From the NCBI GenBank assembly GCA_030248215.1, contig JASANG010000089.1, positions 291,594 through 355,593 on the forward strand: a DNA stretch of 64,000 bases, read 5' to 3'. The DNA is from Enoplolaimus lenunculus. Taxonomy: Eukaryota; Nematoda; Enoplea; Enoplida; Thoracostomopsidae. Position numbers and translations under genes: made by a program. Shown here piece after piece: positions 12,173-24,600 of the stretch; the first letter of the stretch is position 1; each line of letters opens with the position of its first letter. A model generated the notes under the pieces. The model was given only the letters and a program-made list of their open reading frames with translations, searched no databases and was not told the DNA's origin.

Positions 12173-12429
12173 ATAGTTCGAAACTTTAAAGCGTACTAAA
12201 ATTTTGAAAGTACATTCTTAAGTAAAACCGTATATTATCGCTCAAGCTATCGAAACAAGACAAATAAACGTTTCATTCAACGGATAATTGCAGTTCGGAT
12301 ATATCAGTAACGAAGGGCGGCGGAGCGTGGGTTAAAAATAAATAACAGTCCGTACCGAATCACAAGGCGGGTACCCTCTGGAGAGGCCAAATAAATATCA
12401 GTCCCACCCTGTTATTCGGGTCACTACAG

Positions 12430-15400
12430 TATATGTCCACCAGGACACATTTATGTCCGTAAAGCGCGAAAATGCAGCATATGAATATATAAATTGATTT
12501 CAGATTTGAAACTTTGCCACGAGATTCAATGTAAATTACATATGGAAGTTGTTCGGTTGACTCACCAGGTTTCGTCGACATTGGGGGCAAAGTTTATTAG
12601 GGAGCTCAAAGTTGAAAACATGCATTTACTGGATGATTTAATACAAGAATACGTCTAGCTTCAACCTCGCTTTGCTCGCGAGGTTGCTGCAATTGATATG
12701 TTTGGATGTCAGAAAAACTAAAAGCATCTTGGGATTTAATACATTCTTACAAAAAACACGTGTGACTTATTTAGCTCGCTCAACTTATGAGTTTCTGATG
12801 TTCTGATGACCTCCTCCGGTTATTCCATGCCAAAACATAAATTTTTTAAAAAATCGAGTTTTAAGGTCCCGAATTCTTGCACTGGACTCAAAATGTTTTT
12901 CTCGAAAATTTATACAAATTATATACTATTTGACACTAGTTGCTGAGCTAAAAGGAGTATTGTTAAATGTTTTCCCAATCAGACGTCTACCTAAACGAGT
13001 CACTGATATATAATTTGTCCAACTTATCGAAAAAAATTTTAGTGTGCCAGGGGACTGAACTTGTGGCCTTAATATAATTTTCAAAAATTCAGATTTGGGC
13101 ATGGAATGACCATGGGATGTCGTCAGAAGCTCAAATAGGCAAAACTATCAAAATGCAAGCATTTTTGGGCAAACGACGGCTAAGGGTGGGATAACCGATC
13201 ACTCAAACAAAAAATGAATTTTTTTCATTTTTTTCCGTTTTTTCCGGTCATAATTTTTTCCGAAAAAATAACCCTGGTTATTACCGTGAGGCTGTTGATC
13301 GACAAAATTGGTGATTTATTAGCCGCAAACGCCGTGTTTTGTGACACAAGGCCTTGGGTAAAAAACACAGTTTTAGCTAAGGACACTGCGCATACATGCC
13401 AAAGGTATTTGGGTTCACAGAAGAATTCGTTTGAAAGCAACATTTGTTTATACATTATATATTCACCAATAGCCATAGTAAGCAGTGTCTAAGGCAGTTT
13501 GCACTGAGTCCGCAATTTGATCACGTCCGAATCCGTTGCTAATCTGTCGAATCCGGTTTCGAACCTTGCATTTTGCAGGTTTCCAAAATATCTAAAATTT
13601 GTTTCGGAACTTCAGCGCAATGCCAGCCGCAATAATTTCACCGTTGATATATTTTGTGCCCGACCTCAGTTCTCAGGTTTGTGACCTGAAACAAAGATAT
13701 TGATTTGTAACAAGTTATTTTAAAAAAATTATTCTTTAAAAATGAAAAACATATTGTCGAACATTCTTGAATCCGACTTTTGGATTCGGCTTTTTCACAA
13801 CCGAATTCAAATTTGAACCCCAAAGATTTTCCGAATCCAAAAGCGAAACTTAACTCTCGTTGACACCCTGATTTAACGTTGAACCGTGTTGGTACGCATG
13901 CGTGCAGTTTCAAGTTGTGTAAATATCCTCATCACATCGCGTTATTTTGGTTGTTGATGAAGTAGCAAACATAATCGTGAGCAGTGTCTTGCAAGAAACA
14001 GAGGCGTTATTTAACTCTGACAACATTACGCTGCCGACTGCACTAAAAGAACGACTCGAAATTCTAAAGAATCCAATGAACAATTTGCGGATCATAAGCT
14101 CAAAAAATAAACTGTGAAACAAAATGCATAATAATATCCAGAGAGGGGTTGCAACGAATTGCGATTCCGGCTAAAATTCCGAAAAAATTGGATTCCGATT
14201 CCAATTCCAACTGACTTCTATTCCGATGCTGTAATTCCTATTTTTCGGTTATGAGTTTTTTGGCTGAACTTAAATTTTGCCTATTTTTTCGTTTGTTTGC
14301 AAATCTGTTTGTTCAGAGTAAATTATTTCGCTGATTGTCAAAATGTGACTGCAATTGAAAGCCTTAAGCTCTACCTTGAAACGAATAACAAAATCTAAAC
14401 TTAAAATTCTCTTCATAGCGGCAAGCAGTGATGTTAGCCCCACTAGTTCTCAAATATAGCGCGATCTTTGGTTCAACAGTATCCTTACTGTAACGAAAAC
14501 GGCACTCCATTGAATTGGTTGATTTCCAAAAATCATGGTTCTATGGTTTATGATTTCATAAGACTTCATATTTAAAGTTTTGAAATGCTTGAAATGCTTA
14601 ATTTCATTTAAACTTAAGGCCAAGTTGTTCCTGTGCTTTGAGAATTGACAGACTGCTCTTAGAATTGGCAGGCTTCGATTAATATCATAATTTTACAGGT
14701 TAGTTGAGCGCTAAAGCACAGTCAGCTATACATGCATTTTTTACTGAAACTGCGAACAATACAGACAAACGTACTGCAATAAAAAGTCAAAAGTCATACA
14801 CCTCTAGTTTTTGATATAATTACTAAAACTTAAATTACGATTCCGATTCCGCTTCCGACAAAATTTACTTCCGAGTGGGACCCTGTTCCAGAGGAAACAA
14901 ATATGATTAGGTTCGTGGTTCGAAACAAAACGAGCAAATGTTGAGCGAGTTCGGCATGCTGAGATCGAACAATCTTATCATTATATTTAATCGGGTACGT
15001 GTTGAAAAGTCTTACCATCAACTGATCTTGCCAATTTTTGTATGGAAGTTGGTATACGTAGCGATAATGCGATTACAACATTTAGTGATGGGCAAAAATG
15101 TGGTAGTGGATTTCGTTCAATACCTATAAACATCAGAGTTTCACCGTTTTGTAAATCCGTTCGGGTTTTTATTTTAATCAATTAAGACTAACAAAACTCA
15201 TGTTTTAGTAGTTAACTTAAGTATGTATCGAAGTGAGACCGAAGGTGAAAAATATTTTAGCCCAAGGAAAACTGGCTGAATTTCCCGGAACCGGATGAAA
15301 GCCGGAGATGACATATGATTTGGTAGTTAAAATTTTGGCAGTTATACTTCAGTCATCAGTAAATGGCGGTAGTACGTTCTTATTTACAAGCACTAAGTGA

Positions 15401-15818
15401 AAAAATAACAAAATGGTCAAAATCTCGGGCACAAACACTGCTGGAACCAAAATCATATGTCAAACTTTTGTAAATTTATAGCCAAATGCACTCTCGCTGT
15501 TATACGTTGGTATTCAAGATAGTGTTTTTCCAGTATTGACACACAAGAAATTAGTGATAAACCGAAACTTCAATTATAAACGAGCGTTTCGACAATTATT
15601 TATAGATATTCATTAAACCTTGTGCTAACAAACTGGGTATTACAGAGGTTGGTCTTCAAACATGTGGTACAATTTTGTACATCTGCGTAAATAGTTTAGC
15701 GTAGACGGCACATTATGTGCATGTTGCCCACTGGCGATATCTGCACCCCAATTCATTTTTTGTTGAAATGATTTACAGTCAGTTTTTTATTGAATTAATT
15801 ACATTCAACTTTATTTAG
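12430..15818. other. Gene-free stretch with ATTCCGATTCC-like simple sequence
   Basis: No supported exon. Short runs of ATTCCGATTCCAATTCC-type sequence occur near 14160-14240 and 14835-14870. A frame near 15256 (PKENWLNFPEPDESRR then stop) after a TATTTTAG acceptor looks coding-like but stands alone. Confidence 0.3.
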
Positions 15819-15912
15819 GCCACAGGCGAAAGTATCATTGAAGAACTGCGGGAAAGATGCAATAAGCACCAGCTATATCTTATGGTGTTTCCCGATGGAG
15901 GCACAATGACGA
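15819..15912 (+). other. Weak exon candidate of unknown gene
   Basis: A strong acceptor (TTCAACTTTATTTAG) is followed by an open frame ATGESIIEELRERCNKHQLY, then LMVFPDGGTMT up to a GTATGA donor. Amino-acid composition is coding-like. I do not recognise the family and find no partner exon nearby; the frame runs directly into a family-2 MITE. Confidence 0.3.
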
Positions 15913-15951
15913 GTATGATATGTCAAATGTTTTTGGTTTTCACTACAATTA

Positions 15952-16060
15952 TGCAGGGTTCACGTTAAAACCGGGGCAGGCGGGACACGATTTGTCCCAT
16001 GTTGATTCGACGTCAACATTAAAATTCAAGTATGTATAAAACTATATTCTGGTTTGGGAT
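15952..16060. mobile_element. Family-2 MITE, left end
   Basis: Starts GCAGGGTTCACGTTAAAACC, then GGGGCAGGCGGGACACG and TTTGTCCCATGTTGATTCGA. Only the left end is recognised. Confidence 0.6.
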
Positions 16061-17259
16061 TTGAGACAACTCTAGCAGTGTAGTTTAGATCGTGTTAAAT
16101 GTCCTTACTGCCTACGAAGCGAGTCAGGAAAAAAGAAATCTAATATTTTCAGGGCTTCAGGATGCTCGAAATCTCTTTTAACAGCACAGAGACAACTATT
16201 GTTTATATATTCGTACATAGTAGCGAGCAGTAGCTATTAGATCGTAATGTTTATAGTCCCTTCAAAGACACTCGAGAAAAAAACACGTTGGTGTCCACGG
16301 CATATGGACATGTTCATTACTTTGCATACAGCACGTTAATTGTCCTGATAGTTTCAAAACAACCTGTAGACAATTTAAGTGCTGCAACAACCAAGTTTCC
16401 GGGAGCAACGTAGGGCCAAAAAAGGAATGACAATTTTTTACAGTAGCGCATGCGTTTCGACGTAGATTACCCATTAGTTATTTGTATTTTCAAATTAGAA
16501 TAATAAAAGATTTTGTCCAATCGAGGCAAATAGGGCACCTAATGCTGGTTATTCAATGTACCTCCCTGGTTTTGAAGTCAATGTCTTCTTTCAAGTTTGT
16601 TACACATCATTTCGGCAAGCACAGCTTCACAATTCTAGAAAATGGTTTACTAGAAATTTAAGAAAAAAGGCACAGCAAATACGATATATATTTTCCTTGA
16701 TTTGTAGGAAATCAAATATAGGAAATTGAGTAAAATTACGTTAGTTATTTGGAAATATTTTTCCAAATATAGTTTGGAAATAAAACATAATATTTTTCTA
16801 GATTTCTGAAAAAGTTGTACCGTGCACGATTCTAGGAAATTTCACACTGAATACAAAGTAAAAAAAGTTCCATAAACCTAGGAAATTTATTTAGTGTGTA
16901 CGCTCTACAAGAGTGTAATTTTGACACCAAGTAATTTTGTCTTATCTTAGTGGCGTTTTTTGGGGGTAAGGAGGCTTTTTCTCCCCACATTAATTTGGAC
17001 CTGGAACACTACCGGACCTAGCGGACCCCAATCTTAACAAAATTTTGTTTAGGTTTGCATTCAATTTTTGTATGTTTAAAATAATTTAGCATGTTAGCAG
17101 ATATAAACATTGCGCGGTGAATCTGAGAAATAATGTACTTGCAGTCAATAGCGGTTCTACAACTGTGAATCAACTGTTGAAAACAATTTTGTGGAGAAAA
17201 CAATCATATATTTTAAACAGGCTCGTAACCAGAACCTTTAATTAAGAAAAGTTAAGCTT
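16061..17259. other. Gene-free stretch
   Basis: AT-rich, with short direct and inverted repeats around AAATATTTGGAAATA (16700-16880). No exon supported on either strand. Confidence 0.25.
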
Positions 17260-17269
17260 ACAAGGATTT

Positions 17270-17910
17270 GTAACAAAACCTTGAAAACAAATTGTCCTAA
17301 AATTTCAAGACACTTACTTTCTTAAATTTTCAAGACATGAAAGTCTTGTTAGACATTAATAGTTTAAAACAGCTCAAAAATTCGTTTCGTAAATGATTAA
17401 AACATAATTGTCTCATATATATTCAAGAAATTGATATTGCCAATTTATAAGACACAAATTTCTTTCTTTCCAAAAATAGTTGTTTTTATTCAAGAATTAA
17501 TTTTCTTATTTTTGTATGAGAAAAAAGTGCTCCAAAAGGGTATACAAATAATCGAATTTCAAAATATTTCGGGTTGAGCTTAAGGCTCCCCCCAACTTAA
17601 GTATACGTCTTGGACGTATCTTAAGTTGTAAAATTTGGGTATACCGTGGAGTCGGCTTTATATGGCAAATCTCTCTGTTAATTTCAGACATATTTGTCTT
17701 ATATTTCAGAAATATTTTTCTTAATCGTTCATAAAACGAAATCTTAAATTAAGACATGTAAGCGTGAAAATTGTTAGACCAATATTTCTAAAAAATTTAA
17801 GAAATAAAAGTCTTCAATTCAAGACATATACGTCGGGAGTCTGTATCAAGACATAATCGACTTAAATTTAAGACAATATTTCTTGTATGCAAGACAATTT
17901 ATTTTGTGTG
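17270..17910. repeat. CAAGACAT-rich interspersed repeat, copy 1
   Basis: About 640 bases with many TTCAAGACA / AAGACATA motifs (TTTCTTAAATTTTCAAGACA near 17318). A second copy lies at 55235-55850 in the same orientation and shares the order TTAAATTTTCAAGACAT, then CAGCTCA, then TATCAAGAC. Ends are not defined. Confidence 0.6.
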
Positions 17911-18467
17911 CAGGGGAAAGTATGTCACAATTTTGAAATTGATGTGTGAACAATAATCGTACAGTGAAAGAATCGCATACTTTAAGAAAGAAAATCTAAA
18001 AGGGAAACCAATCTTGTGGGGAAAGCATTATATATTTTAAGACAGAAATATAACATAGAAAAATCATCTGGGATGAAATCTTATATTTTAAGGGGCCGAA
18101 ATTTCGTATGCTAAGAACATACATGACACTGGAATTAGCAACACAATTTTACAAACGTTATCAGTTTCAAATATTCACAAATACTGTTGCATTTCAGGCT
18201 GTTATAAGTATTCGAACGTAAGCATAAACCATAAACACGATTATCGGTTATAATATAGTTTACAGTGGCATATAAGTTACACCGGTACTATTACAAGGCA
18301 TCAGAGACACATAGTCAAGAGTGCGACGTGAGAAGAAAAGTTTCTGGCCCTGCATAATACTTGGAGATAGTGTGAAAGCAACTTTACACCACCTTTGTTT
18401 GTGAGAGAAATCTCATGTTTCGCGCGTAGTTGTTGTTTTTACCTACGTCAGCACTGCTCAACTATTT
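17911..18467 (-). other. Putative 3' UTR and downstream flank of the channel gene
   Basis: This stretch lies just beyond the stop codon. No further open frame, splice signal or strong polyadenylation signal is obvious. One AATAAA on the gene strand lies just past its lower end (about 17898-17903), inside the CAAGACAT-rich repeat. Transcript end is undetermined. Confidence 0.3.
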
Positions 18468-18626
18468 TTATAACAATGCAGAATATTTATTTGCAATAAC
18501 ACGCAATCTTTTAGCAATCCATGCGCCAGCGTACAGCATAAGATAGCCGAATTCAACAAATGTGATTGCTGAAGTCCCAATGCACAGTCCAATGATACCA
18601 CCCATATCGCTAAGCATTGAGTTAAA
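18468..18626 (-). CDS. Terminal exon: DEG/ENaC second membrane helix, selectivity filter and C-terminus
   Basis: 159 bases including the stop. It opens [19 protein letters not shown], then [17 protein letters not shown]: the LLS(D/E)xGG...G-x-S signature of the channel pore. GTS is the selectivity filter, and a Ser sits at the degenerin position (MLSDMGG). A short cytosolic tail follows (about 18 residues, [16 protein letters not shown]). The acceptor is TACTCTGTTTCAG. I see no close AATAAA downstream on this strand; the first lies around 17898-17903, at the edge of a repeat. Confidence 0.92.
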   Translation of the reverse strand, partial: FNSMLSDMGGIIGLCIGTSAITFVEFGYLMLYAGAWIAKRLRVIANKYSALL

Positions 18627-21600
18627 CTGAAACAGAGTAAGTTGTAACAGGTACCGTTTGTTTAATATAATCGGACAGTGGACCAGGGATGTAGCAATAA
18701 GTTTTGCAAGAGGGATCACGTTTTGCAAAAATTTCGAATAATGTACCTTGTGTAACCTAAATGGAAACATTAAAATCTCTAACCAAAACCACAAACGGTG
18801 TGACTGTTTAAACATCTTGGTTACGAATTTACACGGGTCCGTAAATAAAAGGGCTGTTGGGCTGAGGTCCGCTCAAGATGTTTTGGCTTCTATGTAATAG
18901 CTTCGACCTGCTTGTAAAATTTAGCGAAATCGTCGCATTTCTTTATCTGCAATCTGTTGGTCTCTAATGCAACTTGCACAATAAATAACATGCGTACTGT
19001 ATTGACCCGAATAAGAGGTGGGTAATAAGAGGGGTTCCCCATTTTGAGTCCGGATCAATAGCAAACCGTAATCCTAACAAGACTCCGTAAGCGGATAAAG
19101 TCCCTAAACCCTAATTAGTCCATAAATAAATGACTCCATGGCCAAATAATTTGATTTCGGAACTTTAAAGCGTACTTAAATTTTGAAAGTACATTCCTAA
19201 GTATAACCTTGTATTATCGCTCATGCTATTGACACAAGACAAATAAACGTTTGATTTAACGGATAATTGCAGTACCGGATATATATCAGTAACGAAGGGC
19301 GACGGATCGTGCGTTAAAAATAAATTACAGTCCGTAACCGGATAACAAGGGGGTACCCTCTGGAGAGGCCAAATCAATATCAGTCCCCCCTCTTATTCGG
19401 GTCACTACAGCACACCATTTGAGGTTTGAGTGGGTAGTGTCATGGACTCTAAAGCCAAAAAACTTCAGTATCCTGGATGCTGAGGCCAAATAGCTTCAGC
19501 ATCGTGGACACTGAAGCTTTTCTGGTTTCAGTATCCAGGATATTGAAGCTTTTTTGGCTTCAGTGTCCATGATACTAAAACATTTTGTTTTCATTGTTCT
19601 GGACACTTAAGCTTTTTAGCTTCAGTGTACCGGATAAGCTTCAGTGTTCTAAGCAAAAAAAACTTCAGGGTCCATAACACTACCCCTCAAAAGTCACTTG
19701 GTGTACGCTTGTTATTGTGGAAGTTGCAATAACAGTTTGTGCTCCTGGTATGCGCAACAAAACAATTGAAAAAAGCTCTCAGCTTTGTTCCGAATTTTGC
19801 AGAGCGTTTCATTAATAAATTTGCTATAAAACATGCATTTTGTACAAATATGGTCCCTACACAGTTTCTAACAAACCATTTGAAAAGTTATCGTTAATAC
19901 ACTCAAAGCGGAAACATTCGATTTTTCAAAAAATTGTCCGCATTGAGTTGTATTTCGTTTGTATATATAACGCCAAAACACTGTACGAACTTTTCAAAAC
20001 ATGTTTAAATACGCATAAAATAGGAATGCACAAGTTTTATGTGGGGTTCCCGTTATAACTGAGGCAACCTAGAGCACGTGATGTCCTTATTACAATAACG
20101 GGTAACATTTTGTCAGCACATCGGTTTGAATTATCTGCTATCCTTATGTGACATTCACTGTTTGTAATACAATATCATATGATATTCGAAATATTGTCCG
20201 TCAATGTCATATGATGTGTATGAAAATGTCTGCAAGGTTGTAGTAAACTAGTCTGAATATTTTGTACAAGACAATATGACAATAAAATTTGAAATTTGAA
20301 TTATTTGTACTTAAGAATAAATTTAGGCACAATTTCCACAAGAAGCTAATTCAGTATCCGACATCACTCGTAACTACATTATCTGACATTTTTGTATGAT
20401 TAGTGTCCACTTCGTTTTAGTATCTTTTTTCGAACTAGAGCAGTTAGCTTTTACTTTTATGCAAAAAACAGTAAAATGTTGTTTCAAGCGACCTCTAAAT
20501 TGTTGCTTTCGTCCAACATACATTTATTTGTTTTGCGTCCACACCGTTTTATGATTCGCTTTGGATATAACGAAAATTGTAAGTACTACTTACTGGATAT
20601 AACGGAACTTCAGTAAGCTTTTTCAGTGACAAAGATCCATAATACAACACCACTATTCCCGATTGCCTGAAATTTTATTTTGGTGTTTAGAAGCCGCACA
20701 AATAAATCGCAAATCGGTTCTTCCGTTATTGCAACAAAATGTACTTGAGTGATAAAATAGCATTTTGACCAGAGTTGGAAAGCGAGGACTTAATTTTTTC
20801 TGTAATAGCTAAATAATTTTGAAATCACTATTTGAAAATTGTAAGCGTTTAAAATAGAGTTTTAATTTTGACACAATTTTCTTATAAAGTTTCTATACTG
20901 AATTACCAAACCCAACTATAATTGAAACCGAAAGTTACATTACAATGATGAGCCAGCTTTATCATCAGCACCAAATGAATAAAAAGCCACTATAACACTC
21001 TAAATGAACACATAAGTACGGTACTCTACTTTACCTGGCTCGTTTGCATCTTTTGTAATTTTTCGGTTTCTCACATTGCATGAACTAAAAGTCGTTCGCA
21101 AATAATACGTTAATTACTTCCAACTCATTATGTAGCGTGGAAATTAACATTGGCAATAAACGACAAGTTTTTCTACTAGAAAAATGCAAATAGGTAGCAT
21201 TGCTTTAAATTTGTATTTTTTGTACTCTAATAATATAATCGACATGCAGCATGAAGATCCAAAATTGGTAATCGTCGTCGCGTTTAAATTTTATTTTTAG
21301 AGCTTCTTCTGTAATAATTACAAATGTATTGTAACTGTATTGCTAAATATTATTAGTTGTACTTAATACCAACGAATTCTGGGCATTCGCCGGGTTCCAG
21401 GGGAGTGGAATGGCAAAAACGTAAGCCCCATGGTTTCTTAGTTTTTGAGTTGCAGAATTTTCAACAAAGTGTCAGGTCCATTAGCCAGTGTTTACTTACG
21501 CCCACCAACATTATTGCATAACTTGTTAGTGCATATAAATACTAAAAAGAAATCAAATATATACACATGTCACAGCTAGTACATAAATAGACACACATTA

Positions 21601-24600
21601 AATACAGACAAATATTAAAGAACGTAAAATTATGGGTCATCCACGTTATAATACGCACATAGTTGTTAAAAATTCTCCATGCAACACCTTACGACCAATG
21701 TCAAAAAATGATGTTATATTTCGACACGGTCCTGATGACAACATACACCATGTAGTTAGATAGTCGGTTTGTCCTGACAGTGTTCCAAGGGAGTAGGGAC
21801 AAAACAGAGTCCCTCGGTAGGAACTACTGACAAAACGCAAACTCTCGCTACAGCATTGTTTCTGCGAAATACTTTGTAAGATTTTGTGCTTCGCTTCTGT
21901 CAAAACTACCTTCGAACAATGTCTCGTTATAGTGTAAGAACAAAATGCACTTTGTACTGTGGCCGTACTGACATTGGGGATTCTGTAAGCATAATGTCTG
22001 CGTTGTCCTCGAACCCAGCAAAAGACTAGTTCTGAATATAATATTCGTCTTACAAAGTTTCTGAAAATACCGTGCACTGTTATGTGGATGACCCATAAAA
22101 CAGCGGGTGAAATGTTGAGTAGGGCTAAACCGGGAAAAATGCGGAATTCAACCAATCCGAACTACTATATGCTGAAACTCATAGCATATGTTTTTGGCAT
22201 AATTTGATGTTAAGAGGCATTGGCAAGTGCTTCGAAAATTCTATTTCAAGCAACTGTCGTTGGCTGGTCCACGAAAACAAACAAACACAATGGCTAACAA
22301 GTTGTACTATCAAACTACGTATATTTATGAGCAACCGTTGTTTCATTGCACCTCTTTAATATTTAATGTTCAGTAGTTGTGTTGCAAAGCATATTAACGG
22401 CTCATCCACGTTAAAATGAACACACATTTGTAAAAATCTACCTTTCTTTTGGGTGCCCACGTTGTCTTCTGTTTATACACTGCCGTAAATGTCAATAGTC
22501 ATCATCCGAACCCTTGGACAATGAATATGGTCTATCAGTCAATACTTGTTATCTTGGCACCATTATAAGGAACTGTCATTGTTGCGAGACTACCTCTGCA
22601 GCACTGAAATGTTCTTAGTCCCTCGGGCCGAGGGACTTTAAATTTTTGGAGTACAATGTGTGACAGTAGTGTGTACACATTATGTACATGTGTGTTTATG
22701 TAATGTGTGTAAGTAATGTTACTACTCTACCGTAAACCGTTATGACTATCCTGATATCTGTAGACTGCATGTATTAGTTCAGAGTCACTTCTGACGTCCC
22801 TTGGTTCAAGCTTGAATGTGTATTTTGATGCTGTTCCGAATGGGGTAGTTGGAACATTTATTTGCATCCGCGTGTGTATTTTAACGTGGATGCATGATAT
22901 ACCAGCAACAACAGGATATGAAATTTCCAGGAAAACTAGTGGTTAGTTCTACATGAAACAATTATTTAGTAACCGTCGTTGAATGTCGATTTATTTAATT
23001 AAATTACATCCGCTAAAATTGAAACCAAAAGGATGTTGCTATTTTAAAGTTTGCATTTTCTAGTAGGTGTGTATAGGAAATTTAAAATATTGCTATCTTT
23101 CAATAAGTTTAAACGGGTTGTTAAAATAATTTTTAGAAGACAACTACATGTGTTTCTAAAAATATGAACCTGTCATTTGACAACTCCTGAAATATGTCAC
23201 TTAGCAAGCGTCTACAGCCAATGTCAATTTCGACACACCACACGTCCGGCGTTGTTTTTTTGCTTATTCTATTTTTACCTTTACAATTTAAACCGGTATG
23301 CTATCATATTTTTTGCTCATCTTTTTTCCCACGGAGTTGCAACCGGTTTAGTTTTTAGGACCGAACTCGGACTCATCACCATCGACCCGAGCCTGTGGTA
23401 CACTATTGAGTTGGCACAGAAAACAAACGTATAGTTTGGAATACAGCTTTTTATACATTGGCAGATTAGAAAAGGCTTGGTGAAAAAGGGAAACAACAGG
23501 AAAGGTATCATAAAGATATGATAGCTGTTGAAGGTAAAACTTGAAAAATATAAAGACGTGTTGAAGGATAAAAGTATGATAGTAGTAAGAATATGGTAAT
23601 CTATCGGAGGTAAAATATGATAGGGTTAAAAATATGAGGTAAAAATATTATATCTAATTGGGAGTAAAAGTAACGTGAGAGTTAAAATATGGTACGACAC
23701 CGACAGGAATCGCATGATTACAACGGTATTTTGATAGTTTTTTTAATATTTTCACTCTGAACTCAACATAGTTAATGTTTTTACAGGTACTTTAGCAATA
23801 AGTTCACTTTTATTGTAAAAAATGGTGCGTTGAACAGAGTTTTTCTTGCAAGTGCAGACGCCAAATTAAAACTATTGTAGTTAAACTGCCTCTGCGTTAA
23901 CGAACTTGGCCAGTGGTTGAATTAAATAGATGCGTCACATGACTCAGTTAAATTCGGGTTCAAAAGAAATAAATTTAACTACAAAAAATTAGTATACCTT
24001 AGGATTTAATGTCATTGCGCTTATAAACTTACATTGGTTGCAATTCTGGTTGATTTCGTCGACACAACTTCGTACAATTCCATACTAAAAGTGTTTATAG
24101 CGTAAGATTATACAGTGACAGTTCAAATGTAGTTTTTCTGAACGTAATTTTTGGCTGCTATATATTTTTAGAAAGGCAAATTAAATCAATCGGTAAATGA
24201 CATTTTCACAGACCTTAAATGTCTGTCTCTTATTATTTCAGAGGCGTACCGTAATTTTCGCGGAATTCCAATAGAGTAAGTTTAGCCTTTCGACTAATTT
24301 TTTGAATAGCGTTATGCTTTAGGATCAAGCTTGGCTATTTCCGAGACTCAGGTTTAAGCTTACGCTAACGAGTATGCTTATGCGAGATTCACGTTATAAC
24401 CCGGGCAGACGGACACGGGTTGTCCCGCGATGATTTAACGTCAACGTCAAAATTCGGGCTCGCATATCCGGTGAGCAGACAAAATTTTGAATTTCATATG
24501 CCATCAACTTACAAACCACCGCTATCAGATTATGTCAAGTGATACTGTGAGATATTTACGCGAATATCGTATCACATTCCAAAACTGCAGCGAATATTAT

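Larger units (their letters stand above)
11520..12429. mobile_element. Family-1 MITE split by tandem SINE copies
   Basis: The left part (about 11525-11675, GTCCGTAAGCGGGTAGAGTC) and right part (12174-12429, ending TTATTCGGGTCACTACAG) match one element of this family. The middle 500 bases are two SINE copies. The expected left terminus CTGTATTGACCCGAATAAGAG is not visible. TA follows the right end. Confidence 0.75.

Noticed and set aside
13214-13492. Overlapping 92- and 83-codon frames on both strands
   Set aside because: Mirror frames in AT-rich DNA with runs of Phe/Lys; no domain, and no splice or start context.
21500-21541. Small exon [14 protein letters not shown] between good splice sites
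   Set aside because: In the phase coming from exon 24033 it meets a stop, and exons 24033 and 20594 already join in frame without it.
21646-22155. Longest open frame apart from the Helitron's (169 codons, minus strand)
   Set aside because: It spans a family-3 inverted-repeat element that recurs in the window with other frames; no protein motif or splice context.
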